This document shows, in pieces, positions 1-7,156 of a stretch of 15,835 bases of DNA. The stretch is from Flavobacteriales bacterium (GTDB lineage: Bacteria; Bacteroidota; Bacteroidia; Flavobacteriales; Crocinitomicaceae), in contig CANCEQ010000056.1 of the NCBI GenBank assembly GCA_947375085.1, positions 1 through 15,835 of the forward strand, given 5' to 3'. Position numbers and translations under genes: made by a program. Numbering within the stretch: the stretch's first letter is position 1; every line of letters begins with the position of its first letter. Below the pieces are notes generated by a model. That model ran no database searches and was not told the origin of the DNA. It saw only the letters and a program-made list of their open reading frames with translations.

Positions 1-64
1 GACAAGCAATAACAAACTCTCTCCCAAGCTCGCCAGAACCTAATAAAAGTATCTTTTTTCTCAT
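1..64 (-). CDS. purT: Formate-dependent phosphoribosylglycinamide formyltransferase (GAR transformylase 2), N-terminus only
   Basis: Only the first 21 codons lie in the window, from an ATG at 64-62 reading leftward. They give M-R-K-K followed by ILLLGSGELGREFVIAC. This is the very conserved opening of PurT: the first beta strand and the glycine-rich GSGELG loop of its ATP-grasp pre-domain. By family, PurT makes formyl-GAR from GAR, formate and ATP in purine synthesis. The start is supported by a good -7 box four bases upstream. Related ATP-grasp enzymes such as PurK begin similarly, but the LLLGSGELG(K/R)EFVIA string is typical of PurT. The rest of the gene lies outside the window, so its integrity cannot be judged. 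Confidence 0.85.
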   Translation of the reverse strand, partial: MRKKILLLGSGELGREFVIAC

Positions 65-68
65 ATTA

Positions 69-76
69 CAAATATA
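69..76 (-). promoter_or_regulatory. Bacteroidetes-type -7 box for purT
   Basis: On the minus strand the sequence reads TATATTTG, a full match to TAnnTTTG. It ends four bases before the purT ATG, so the transcript would start at or almost at the start codon. I see no TTTG or TTG -33 element at the usual spacing, so this is a half-promoter call. Confidence 0.55.
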
Positions 77-159
77 TGCTTTTATTGTATTTTGATTGTT
101 TGAATTTTAAATTTTGATGAGAAATTTTAAAAATGATTCTCAAATTTAATCGCATTAAT

Positions 160-167
160 TACCTTTA
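160..167 (+). promoter_or_regulatory. Weak -7 box candidate for the pirin operon
   Basis: TACCTTTA matches seven of the eight TAnnTTTG positions and lies 16 bases before the pirin start codon. No convincing -33 element is visible upstream in this very AT-rich divergent spacer (65-183). Confidence 0.3.
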
Positions 168-183
168 TTAAAATTTAAAAATT

Positions 184-1200
184 ATGTCGTCAAATTCGAT
201 TCTTCAAATACAACCTTTAGGTTTTCCTTGGGAAACTAGAGATCCGTTTATATTCTGTGTTCATCATCGTGACTTATTCCCTAAAGGAAATGAACAAATG
301 GGACCAGCAACTTCGCTTGAAGGTCGAAATATCGGGCAAGATTTTACAATTAAGGATGGTTGGAGAATGTATCACGGTCAAAATATCCCTGGTTTCCCCT
401 ATCATCCTCACCGTGGTTTCGAAACAGTTACAATTGTTAAAGAAGGATTCGTAGATCATACCGATTCATTAGGTGCTTCAGCCCGATTTGGAAATGGAGA
501 TGTTCAATGGATGACTGCTGGAAAAGGTGTTTTGCATTCTGAAATGTTTCCTCTATTGAATCAAGAGAAAGAAAATCCAGCTGAATTATTTCAAATTTGG
601 TTGAATTTACCAAAAGTTAGCAAGTTCGTTGAACCTCATTTTAAAATGCTTTGGAGTGAAGACATCCCATTAATCAACGAAATAGACAACAATGGAAAAC
701 ACATTGAAATAAACTTAATTGCGGGAGAATTAAATTCAACGAAAGCACTTTCCCCTACTCCTAATTCTTGGGCATCTTCTGATGAAAATGAAGTAAGTAT
801 TCTAACAATAAAAATAGAAGCAAATGCCGTATGGACACTTCCAAAATCTAAAAACAAGGTAAATAGAACCGTTTATTTCAACAAAGGAAATGGATTAACA
901 ATCGACGAAACGGCAATTCCAACTTACCATTCTGTTCAATTAATTTCAACAAATGAAGCAATTCTAAAAGCTGGAAATGAAGATTGTTTCCTACTTATCT
1001 TGCAAGGAAAACCGATCAATGAGCCGATTGCACAATATGGACCATTCGTAATGAATACACAAGCTGAAATCCAAGAGGCTTTTCAAGATTATCAACGAAC
1101 ACAATTTGGAGGCTGGCCTTGGCCGAATCACGAACAAGCACATCCTAGAGAAAAAGGACGATTTGCAATTCACGCAGACGGAAAAGAAGAAATTAAATAA
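184..1200 (+). CDS. Pirin family protein (bicupin)
   Basis: 338 residues, cytoplasmic, no signal peptide. The N-terminal cupin carries the pirin signature: HPHRGFETV at residues 74-82, then DVQWMTAGKGVLHSEM at 106-121. The four metal ligands of the family correspond to H74, H76, H118 and E120 and are all present. The C-terminal half is the second, metal-free cupin. The end (FGGWPWPNHEQAHPREKGRFA, about 305-328) looks like the tail of Bacteroidetes pirins. Pirins bind iron; some have quercetin 2,3-dioxygenase activity and others act as regulators, and the sequence does not say which applies here. The stop codon overlaps the next gene's start (TAATG), so it is first in a four-gene operon. Confidence 0.9.
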   Translation: MSSNSILQIQPLGFPWETRDPFIFCVHHRDLFPKGNEQMGPATSLEGRNIGQDFTIKDGWRMYHGQNIPGFPYHPHRGFETVTIVKEGFVDHTDSLGASARFGNGDVQWMTAGKGVLHSEMFPLLNQEKENPAELFQIWLNLPKVSKFVEPHFKMLWSEDIPLINEIDNNGKHIEINLIAGELNSTKALSPTPNSWASSDENEVSILTIKIEANAVWTLPKSKNKVNRTVYFNKGNGLTIDETAIPTYHSVQLISTNEAILKAGNEDCFLLILQGKPINEPIAQYGPFVMNTQAEIQEAFQDYQRTQFGGWPWPNHEQAHPREKGRFAIHADGKEEIK

Positions 1201-2000
1201 TGAAATTATCATTTATTCTATTTGGTATTTTGTTGATTTTAGGTTGTGGGAAGATTTCTACTCCAGAACCCAATCAGTCATTTGATCACTTTGTGAATGA
1301 TTTTGAAACTAAAAATTTAAATGGATTTCATTTTTTAGTAAAAGACTCAACGATTAATACACAAATTGATTCAATAATTACTAGAAAAGGTAAGTTCTCT
1401 TTAAAAAACACTTTGTATTCAGACGATTATGTCAGCAATGGATATAGAAGCGAACTTTCCGTTTACAATTGTGCAAAATACAAAACAGAAGTTTTTTATG
1501 GATTTAGTTTTCAAATAGATGCAAATTACACTGATCAAGCATATAATCTGATTTGTCAATGGCAAGATTTACCCAATTACAATCAAGGTGAAAATTGGGA
1601 GTCATCACCAACACTTCATGGATCACCACCTCCTATTTCTCTGACTTATGTTGATAATCACCTAGAAATAAAAATGAATGATTCACCTAGTTCTAACGAT
1701 AAAACTTTTTTAGTAGGTGAAGCCGTTCCCATCGAGAAATCAAAATGGAATGATGTTGTTGCACACATTTATTGGAATGATGACAGTTCTGCCTATCTAG
1801 AGATTTGGTTGAATGGAAAATTAATAACTCCCTTTAATGGAAGTGATTACAAATATTATCATCGAAATTTATTTAGTCGTTCAGGCAATTATTTCAAATT
1901 TGGTCAGTATAGAGGAAAAGACAAAACAGCCCATTCTAATACTATTTATTTTGATGAAATTAAAATTGGTTCATCCTATTCTGAAGTATGCGTAAATTGA
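1200..2000 (+). CDS. Lipoprotein with polysaccharide-lyase (heparin-lyase-I-like) fold
   Basis: 266 residues. It starts with a lipoprotein signal peptide (MKLSFILFGILLILGC) whose lipobox LILGC gives Cys16 as the acylated residue. The mature part resembles the Polysacc_lyase family (heparin lyase I / PL13- and PL20-like jelly roll). The visible blocks are GYRSEL at 81-86, VFYGFSF at 98-104, LICQWQDLP at 117-125, ISLTY at 146-150, WNDVVAHIYWN at 183-193, LEIWLNGK at 200-207 and YFKFGQYRGK at 231-240. Family members cleave uronic-acid-containing glycans by beta-elimination. The substrate here is unknown, and no SusC/SusD pair or other glycan enzymes are nearby, so catalytic activity is an inference. 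The start overlaps the pirin stop (TAATG) and the end overlaps the next gene by 13 bases. Confidence 0.72.
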   Translation: MKLSFILFGILLILGCGKISTPEPNQSFDHFVNDFETKNLNGFHFLVKDSTINTQIDSIITRKGKFSLKNTLYSDDYVSNGYRSELSVYNCAKYKTEVFYGFSFQIDANYTDQAYNLICQWQDLPNYNQGENWESSPTLHGSPPPISLTYVDNHLEIKMNDSPSSNDKTFLVGEAVPIEKSKWNDVVAHIYWNDDSSAYLEIWLNGKLITPFNGSDYKYYHRNLFSRSGNYFKFGQYRGKDKTAHSNTIYFDEIKIGSSYSEVCVN

Positions 2001-2593
2001 ACTTACTTATATTTTTCTTACTGTTTATCAGTAATTTTTATTCTTTTGGTCAAGTTTCGACAATTGAAGATAGACAGTCCATTTCTCTAGATTTTGGAAG
2101 TTATCGAAATCGCTATATGTACCCAATTACAAATTTAAGCTACATCTCTCCTACTTTACATAACTTTAAAATTTCAGCACGATTAAGATCATACGGAACG
2201 CTTTATATTTTTTCTAAAAGTGCTTATGATATTTCCCCTCTTTTAGAATATAGATTATTCATAAATAAAAATATTAAGCTTTATGCGGGAATTGGAATTG
2301 ATGCCCAATTAAGACTTGTAAATGACACTAGAAGTTCTGCAACAAGTGCAATAATTCCAATTGTATCAATGAATTTGAGCAGTAATTACAAACGAAGCTC
2401 GTTTAAAATTTTGAATTGGACTCGATTCTATACTAATGGATATTCTATTTCTTTTCTTCCTACAATACAATATCGTATTTCATCTAAATTAGACTGTTAC
2501 TTTAGATACGAAATAAATTATTTAAACACGTATAATCATTCTACTCATGAATGGTTACAAGATCTATTTATTGGAACTCAATTTTCATTCTGA
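1988..2593 (+). CDS. Putative small outer-membrane beta-barrel protein
   Basis: 201 residues, not assigned to a named family. A signal peptide (MRKLNLLIFFLLFISNFYSFG) precedes a Gln, the usual Bacteroidetes cleavage context. The rest is rich in alternating aromatic and hydrophobic strands with short turns, such as NFKISARLRSY, LYAGIGIDAQLRL, SFLPTIQYRI and LDCYFRYEIN. It ends in LFIGTQFSF with a terminal Phe, as in outer-membrane barrels. The start lies 13 bases inside the preceding gene, and no later Met would keep the signal peptide. The stop overlaps the next start (TGATG). The call rests on composition and topology only. A plausible role is a surface partner of the lyase-like lipoprotein, but nothing proves this. 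Confidence 0.65.
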   Translation: MRKLNLLIFFLLFISNFYSFGQVSTIEDRQSISLDFGSYRNRYMYPITNLSYISPTLHNFKISARLRSYGTLYIFSKSAYDISPLLEYRLFINKNIKLYAGIGIDAQLRLVNDTRSSATSAIIPIVSMNLSSNYKRSSFKILNWTRFYTNGYSISFLPTIQYRISSKLDCYFRYEINYLNTYNHSTHEWLQDLFIGTQFSF

Positions 2594-3084
2594 TGAAAAA
2601 CACTCAACCACTGATAAACAAATCATATCAATTAGAAAAATTCCCAGGAAAAGGTGGATGGACCTATGCTTCAATTCCAGAAGTCCTTCAGAATAAACAC
2701 ACTCCTTTTGGTTGGGTAAAAGTAAAAGGCAGTATCGATTCGATAGAAATTAAGAATTATCGCTTGATGCCAATGGGAAATGGCACTCTTTTTCTTCCTG
2801 TTAATGCTGAAATTAGAAAGAAAATCAATAAAAAAGAAGGTGATTCCATTCGTGTAATATTGTATGAGGATACTGACCCTTTAGAAATTCCAGAAGAATT
2901 AACTCTTTGTCTTCTAGATGATCCAATGGCTCACCAATTTTTCAAATCATTAAAAGAAGGGGAACAAAAACAATATATTGATTGGATTTATTCGGCTAAA
3001 AAATTCGAAACGAGAATAAATCGAATCTCTGTTTCACTAAATAAATTGAATAAAGGAAGGAAGTTTTTAGATAAAATGGACTAA
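2593..3084 (+). CDS. DUF1905 / YdeI-OmpD-associated family protein
   Basis: 163 residues from the ATG at 2593, which overlaps the previous stop as TGATG. An upstream in-frame Met at 2551 would overlap the barrel gene by 43 bases and add a tail foreign to the family, so I reject it. Residues about 10-95 match DUF1905 (KFPGKGGWTYASIPEV, PFGWVKVKGSIDS, YRLMPMGNGTLFLPVN). Residues about 105-163 match the YdeI or OmpD-associated (bacteriocin-protection) helix pair, with the hallmark YIDWIYSAKKFETRINRI. The family is cytoplasmic and has no firm biochemical function; YdeI relatives are linked to resistance to antimicrobial peptides. It is the last gene of the operon, followed directly by a terminator hairpin. 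Confidence 0.8.
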   Translation: MKNTQPLINKSYQLEKFPGKGGWTYASIPEVLQNKHTPFGWVKVKGSIDSIEIKNYRLMPMGNGTLFLPVNAEIRKKINKKEGDSIRVILYEDTDPLEIPEELTLCLLDDPMAHQFFKSLKEGEQKQYIDWIYSAKKFETRINRISVSLNKLNKGRKFLDKMD

Positions 3085-3174
3085 AAACAAAAAGAGGAAC
3101 ATATTCTTAAAAACATGTTCCTCTTTTTGTAATTCTGCTAAAACTATAAAACCTAACCTACAACTATGAATTGT
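3082..3174 (-). ncRNA. Candidate small RNA (about 93 nt), unassigned family
   Basis: This stretch has a promoter, a short body without an open reading frame of note, and an intrinsic terminator, all on the minus strand. The promoter at 3213-3181 would place +1 near 3174. The first part folds as TACAA / TTGTA around a seven-base loop (3175-3159). A single-stranded U/A-rich stretch with GGTTAGG follows, then the 16-bp hairpin at 3130-3087 with its T tract. It sits just beyond the stop of the metal-uptake operon (3263) but appears to start independently. A long frame that runs across it (3067-3282) is not protein-like and contains the promoter. I cannot name the Rfam family; the boundaries are estimates. 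Confidence 0.5.
3087..3130. terminator. Strong bidirectional terminator hairpin
   Basis: A perfect 16-bp stem pairs 3087-3102 (ACAAAAAGAGGAACAT) with 3115-3130 across a 12-base loop. It lies two bases after the stop of the 184-3084 operon. On the minus strand it is followed by an extended T tract (TTTTTGTTTTTAG), so it works at least as well for leftward transcripts: the candidate small RNA and possibly read-through from the metal operon. Confidence 0.85.
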
Positions 3175-3180
3175 ATGGTG

Positions 3181-3213
3181 CAAAGATAAGGACATCGGAA
3201 ATAACTTTCCAAA
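3181..3213 (-). promoter_or_regulatory. Bacteroidetes -33/-7 promoter for the candidate small RNA
   Basis: On the minus strand TTTG (3213-3210) is separated by 21 bases from TATCTTTG (3188-3181), an exact TAnnTTTG box. This is the most complete promoter in the window: both elements match the Bacteroidetes consensus and the spacing is near the accepted range. It lies 49 bases downstream of the stop codon of the last metal-transport gene, so it is not the promoter of any visible protein gene. Confidence 0.6.
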
Positions 3214-3262
3214 TTTATTTTCTGAAAAAACGTTAAATTTTATCAAACAATCGTTTTCACTA

Positions 3263-4147
3263 TTATAAAATAGGCTTTTCAACTAACGTTTTCTTGAATA
3301 ATAAATTCAAACGTTTGTAAATAAGCACCAAAACAAATAAACTTCCTGCAACGACAATAATCATAGAACTAATCGACACATCAAAATAAATAGATGCATA
3401 ATACCCTATAAAACAAGAAATTGTTGATAACACACACGATAACCAAAGCATCGGCACCAATCGATCAACTAGTAAATAAGAAGTCGCTGGTGGAATAACT
3501 AATAATCCAACCACTAATATTGCTCCTACACTTTCAAAACTCATTACGGTCGTAATACTTACCAAAGCCATAAAAGAATAATGCCAAAATGAAACATTGA
3601 TTCCTTTTGATTTGGCAAATTCTTCATGAAAAGAAAGTAATTGCAATCCTTTAAATCCAAATCGAACGTATAACACTATGACAATAAAAACAGGTAAAAT
3701 CATCATACTACTTCTCGTACCATACAAACGACCATTGTAAATTATTTTATCTAAAAAAGTAGTTCCCAACTCTCCAAACAAAACACAATCTTGATCTAAA
3801 TCGGCATTTCCATCTGTAAACACGGAAATTAAAATCACCCCTAATGCAAACAACCAAGTAAATGTGATTCCTATCGAAGCATCTTCTTGAAGTTTTAATT
3901 TCTTATGAAAAAAATCAATGATTACCGTTGTGAAAACTCCGAAAATAGCCGCTCCAATTAACATAAAAACTGAATTAAAATTGGAACTGACTAAATAAGC
4001 AATTACAATTCCTGGTAAAACACTGTGTGAAATTGCATCGCCTACCATTACCACTTTTCTTAAAACAAGAAAACATCCTAGAAGTGAACAACTCCAAGCA
4101 ATCAATAAAGCGGTAATTAACGTTAAAATATCATTTACTCCCATCAT
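3263..4147 (-). CDS. Metal ABC transporter permease (ABC-3 family)
   Basis: 294 residues, an integral membrane protein with about eight hydrophobic segments. It has the ABC-3 (ZnuB/TroD/MntB) hallmark VVMVGDAISHSVLPGIV near residues 32-48 and the later block SVGAILVVGLLVIPPATSYLLV. Such permeases form the channel that passes Mn, Zn or Fe from the periplasmic binding protein into the cytoplasm. The start codon overlaps the previous gene's stop in an ATGA arrangement (4147-4144), which implies translational coupling with the fused permease. Two adjacent start codons (MM) are possible. With the other permease it should form a heterodimer, as in TroCD. The basic C-terminal tail is cytoplasmic, with no regulatory extension. 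Confidence 0.92.
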   Translation of the reverse strand: MMGVNDILTLITALLIAWSCSLLGCFLVLRKVVMVGDAISHSVLPGIVIAYLVSSNFNSVFMLIGAAIFGVFTTVIIDFFHKKLKLQEDASIGITFTWLFALGVILISVFTDGNADLDQDCVLFGELGTTFLDKIIYNGRLYGTRSSMMILPVFIVIVLYVRFGFKGLQLLSFHEEFAKSKGINVSFWHYSFMALVSITTVMSFESVGAILVVGLLVIPPATSYLLVDRLVPMLWLSCVLSTISCFIGYYASIYFDVSISSMIIVVAGSLFVLVLIYKRLNLLFKKTLVEKPIL

Positions 4148-5418
4148 GCGTAAGGTATTTCTTTGTTATGCGGATCTGAAGTTGGAAAATTCAGCTCTTT
4201 CAATAATTCTTTTTCAATTTCAGGTGTGATCAAATGTTCAATCGTTTCAGCTGTTCCGTGAATGTGATCGTCTTTGAAATTCATTCGTTTCGTTAGATAC
4301 AATTCCCATAAACGATGTGAACGTACAATCCTAGCTGCTTCTATTTCACCTGCTTCACTTAATGAAAAGTATTGATTCTGAACATTTATCAACTTCTTAT
4401 TTGTCAAGTATTTAATCGTCTTTTCTAACAAATTCGTATCCATCGAACGTTTTTCTAAAAAATCCTTAAAGGAAATTTCATGTTTCCCATTTTCTTTCAA
4501 TTGATAAATAATTTTCAAAATATTTTCTTCCGCTATCAATCGACCATTCGAACGATTTCTTTTCTGAATGGAAAACCAACCTTTTTTAGGGGCAAATAAT
4601 AAAGTAATCAGAGTAAATATAAAAAGAGCAAATACAATCCAAGGCCCTGTTGGCATATTGTCTTTCATGGTAGAAAACATAACACCTAACATTCCTGACA
4701 ACATCCCGAAAACAGCTGCTATTACTAACATTACATTCAACTTATTAGTCCAATACCTTGCTGATGCCGCTGGAGCAATTAATAAAGCTGACATTAAAAC
4801 AACTCCAACTGCTTGAATTCCAATCGCTACTGTTAAAACAGTTAATGTAGATAATAAGAATTCGATTGTTTTCACTTTCACCCCGATTGAACGAGCAAAA
4901 TCTGTATTAAAACTTACCAATTGAAATGGTTTGTAAAAAAGCACTACAACTCCAACAATCGCCAACGAAACGACTGAAAACACTTGAATATCAAACGTTG
5001 TCATTGTAGCTGCCTTTCCAAATAAAAAGTTTTTAAGTCCTGTTTGCTCCGCATTCTGACTTTTAGAAAGTATTGATAATAATACCGAGCCAATCGCAAA
5101 AAACAAAGTCGAAACCAAGGCAATTGCAGTGTCCTCGCTTAACTTAGTTGCCCTCGTGATATAATCAATAAACCAAACAGAAAACCAACCGACTAATAAT
5201 GCACCTAACATCAACAAAATAGGATCTTTCGTTCCTGCAAACATAAATCCAATGCAAACTCCTGGCAAAACAGAATGTGAAACTGCATCAGCAATCAAGG
5301 TCTTCTTTCTTAAAAAAGAAAACGTACCCACAATACCTGAAATGGCGCCAATAATCGCCACACCGAGCATCACTTTAGCAGCAATTGGATCTGTAAAAAA
5401 ATAAGTTATTCTTTCCAT
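4144..5418 (-). CDS. Metal ABC transporter permease fused to a C-terminal DtxR-like domain
   Basis: 424 residues, against about 280-300 for a plain ABC-3 permease. Residues 1 to about 277 are the membrane channel, with LIADAVSHSVLPGVCIGF near 41-58 and the AVGVVLMSALLIAPAASARY block. A basic linker (KKGWFSIQKRNRSNGR) follows. Residues about 294-424 align with DtxR/MntR regulators: a winged-helix-like part, SHRLWELYL with H368, then ETIEH with E391, E394 and H395, which match the metal-ligand positions, and DPHNKEIPYA. The recognition-helix region lacks the usual P-S-S-V-T, so DNA binding is uncertain. The domain stops before the SH3-like part. The closest described parallel is chlamydial YtgCR, a permease-repressor fusion that is cleaved. 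The start overlaps the ATPase stop (TAATG). Confidence 0.9.
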   Translation of the reverse strand: MERITYFFTDPIAAKVMLGVAIIGAISGIVGTFSFLRKKTLIADAVSHSVLPGVCIGFMFAGTKDPILLMLGALLVGWFSVWFIDYITRATKLSEDTAIALVSTLFFAIGSVLLSILSKSQNAEQTGLKNFLFGKAATMTTFDIQVFSVVSLAIVGVVVLFYKPFQLVSFNTDFARSIGVKVKTIEFLLSTLTVLTVAIGIQAVGVVLMSALLIAPAASARYWTNKLNVMLVIAAVFGMLSGMLGVMFSTMKDNMPTGPWIVFALFIFTLITLLFAPKKGWFSIQKRNRSNGRLIAEENILKIIYQLKENGKHEISFKDFLEKRSMDTNLLEKTIKYLTNKKLINVQNQYFSLSEAGEIEAARIVRSHRLWELYLTKRMNFKDDHIHGTAETIEHLITPEIEKELLKELNFPTSDPHNKEIPYA

Positions 5419-6215
5419 TATTTATCTTCAAATCCCTTTTCACGCATCGGGAAATCTTTGTTTTTAATCAAATTCTGCATTTTCGACAATAAATTCAATT
5501 GTCCACCGTAAGTTGCTTGTAAATTTTCTTCGGTTAAAATCTCTTTCGTCAGACCGTGAGCAATTAAACGCGTATTCAAAAGAACCAAGTAATCAAATGA
5601 ATCGGAAACAGTCTGTAAATCGTGGTGTACTATTATGACTGTTTTTCCCTCATTTTTCATTGAGATTAACAATTCTAAGATTGTTTTTTCAGTTGCAACA
5701 TCTACTCCTACAAAAGGTTCGTCCATGACATACATATCCGCACCTTGCGCCAAAGCCCTAGCTAAAAAGACACGTTGTTGCTGTCCTCCAGATAATTGAG
5801 AAATTTGTCTGTCTTTATATGGCGTTAATTTCACCTTATCAATCGCCTCTAATGCCAATTGCTTATCAATAGAACTCAAACGATTGAACAATTTTCCACG
5901 TTTGTATCTTCCCATTCGAACCACGTCTTCAACTGTTGCAGGAAAATTCCAATCAACCGATTCTCTTTGTGGAACATACGCAACTTTTTCACGCACTAAA
6001 TCTAGCTCTTTATCGAATATTTTGGAAAAACCACTCGACAAAGGAACCAATCCCATAATCGCTTTTAAAAGCGTTGATTTCCCTGAACCATTCGGACCAA
6101 CAATACCAATAATCTGACCTTGAGGCAACTCAAAATCAATGTCCCATAAAACAGGAATTCGATTATAAGCAACCGATAAATTATGAACTTCGATACTATT
6201 TTGACTCATATTCAT
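5418..6215 (-). CDS. Metal ABC transporter ATP-binding protein
   Basis: 265 residues, cytoplasmic ATPase of the manganese/zinc/iron importer. All nucleotide-binding motifs are present: Walker A GPNGSGKST at 40-48, Q-loop Gln83 in YVPQR, signature LSGGQQQR at 141-148, Walker B MYVMDEP at 161-167 and H-loop His198 in VHHDL. QRESVDWNFPATVEDVV is typical of the ZnuC/TroB/MntB-type ATPases. The gene starts 18 bases after the binding-protein stop and its stop overlaps the fused permease's start by one base. An alternative start two codons later is equally possible. The metal cannot be told from this subunit. Confidence 0.93.
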   Translation of the reverse strand: MNMSQNSIEVHNLSVAYNRIPVLWDIDFELPQGQIIGIVGPNGSGKSTLLKAIMGLVPLSSGFSKIFDKELDLVREKVAYVPQRESVDWNFPATVEDVVRMGRYKRGKLFNRLSSIDKQLALEAIDKVKLTPYKDRQISQLSGGQQQRVFLARALAQGADMYVMDEPFVGVDVATEKTILELLISMKNEGKTVIIVHHDLQTVSDSFDYLVLLNTRLIAHGLTKEILTEENLQATYGGQLNLLSKMQNLIKNKDFPMREKGFEDK

Positions 6216-6233
6216 CCTATTAATTTCTCATTC

Positions 6234-7154
6234 TTAATTATTTAATGCTCTCACCAAGGTTTTCACATTTTTTCGCATCATTCCATTGTACGTATTCGCA
6301 CCTGATTTCACATCGCCTAAGGCATCAGAATACAAAGTCCCTCCTATTTTTACTCGATGTCCTTTCGCTTTACATCCCTCGATCACAGCCGTAATTGACT
6401 TTGAAGAAACACTGCTTTCAACGAAAATGGCTTTTATTTTTCTTCTCACAATTAAGTTAACCAAATTAGAAACATCTTTTAACCCTGGTTCAGAAACCGT
6501 TGAAACACCTTGAATAGCAAGTACTTCTACATCAAAAGCTTTCCCAAAATAATGAAAAGCATCGTGGGAAGTAATCAAAACGCGTTGTGATTTAGGAATA
6601 GAATGAAGTTGAATCGTTAAGTCCTTGTTTAATTTAAAAAATTCCGATTCCAATTGAGAATAGTTCTCTAAAATAAAGGCTTTTTCATTCGGGAAAACTT
6701 CGATTAATTTATTCGCCGCCTCTTTCACTCCCTGCAACCAAAGCAAAGGATCAAACCAAACGTGAGGATCGTGTGTATGTGAATTCACTTTGATTAATTT
6801 CTTTTTTGTCATCCCATTTGAAAAAGAAACAATCTCTTTTTCATCACTCATGCGTTCAAAAAGATCCGACATTTTTCCTTCTAAATGCAGGCCATTGTAA
6901 ACAATGACTCTAGCATTTCCAAGCGCTCGAACATCCGAAGGTTTTGCCTCATACATATGTGGATCTACACCAGCCCCCATTAATGTTTTAACAGTAAATT
7001 TATCTTTTACTAATAATTTAACAGCATCACCTATAATCGTTGTAGTACAAACAATTAACTTCGGATCACCAACAGAAGAAGCTTTCCATTTACATCCTTG
7101 AAATAAGAGGATTAAAGAAATTAAAACAAGAAACGAAGATTTAAAAAAATACAT
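6234..7154 (-). CDS. Metal-binding lipoprotein of the ABC importer (TroA/ZnuA/MntA-type)
   Basis: 306 residues. The signal peptide ends in the lipobox LFQGC, giving Cys21 as lipid anchor. The family's metal ligands are in place: H66 in VDPHMYEAKPSD, H131 in DPHVWFDP, H197 in TSHDAFHYFG and D277 in YSDALG. This three-His-one-Asp set is that of TroA, which accepts both Mn and Zn; pneumococcal PsaA has Glu at the third position. There is no long His/Asp-rich loop as in many ZnuA proteins (only HTHDPH, 126-131), which slightly favours Mn or a mixed specificity. It starts two bases after the regulator stop codon, so all five genes are probably one transcript. The metal remains undecided. Confidence 0.92.
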   Translation of the reverse strand: MYFFKSSFLVLISLILLFQGCKWKASSVGDPKLIVCTTTIIGDAVKLLVKDKFTVKTLMGAGVDPHMYEAKPSDVRALGNARVIVYNGLHLEGKMSDLFERMSDEKEIVSFSNGMTKKKLIKVNSHTHDPHVWFDPLLWLQGVKEAANKLIEVFPNEKAFILENYSQLESEFFKLNKDLTIQLHSIPKSQRVLITSHDAFHYFGKAFDVEVLAIQGVSTVSEPGLKDVSNLVNLIVRRKIKAIFVESSVSSKSITAVIEGCKAKGHRVKIGGTLYSDALGDVKSGANTYNGMMRKNVKTLVRALNN

Positions 7155-7156
7155 CT

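Noticed and set aside
2551..2592. Earlier start for the DUF1905/YdeI gene
   Set aside because: It would overlap the barrel gene by 43 bases and add a non-family tail; the TGATG junction at 2591-2595 fits the pattern of the operon.
3067..3282. 71-codon open frame on the minus strand across the 3' spacer of the metal operon
   Set aside because: It overlaps the terminator stem and contains a full -33/-7 promoter; the translation is a low-complexity Phe/Leu-rich string without family features. A small RNA explains the stretch better.
4568..4816. 82-codon plus-strand frame inside the fused permease gene
   Set aside because: It is antisense to conserved transmembrane coding sequence, with no initiation signal or family features. 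Similar antisense frames inside other genes were also dropped.
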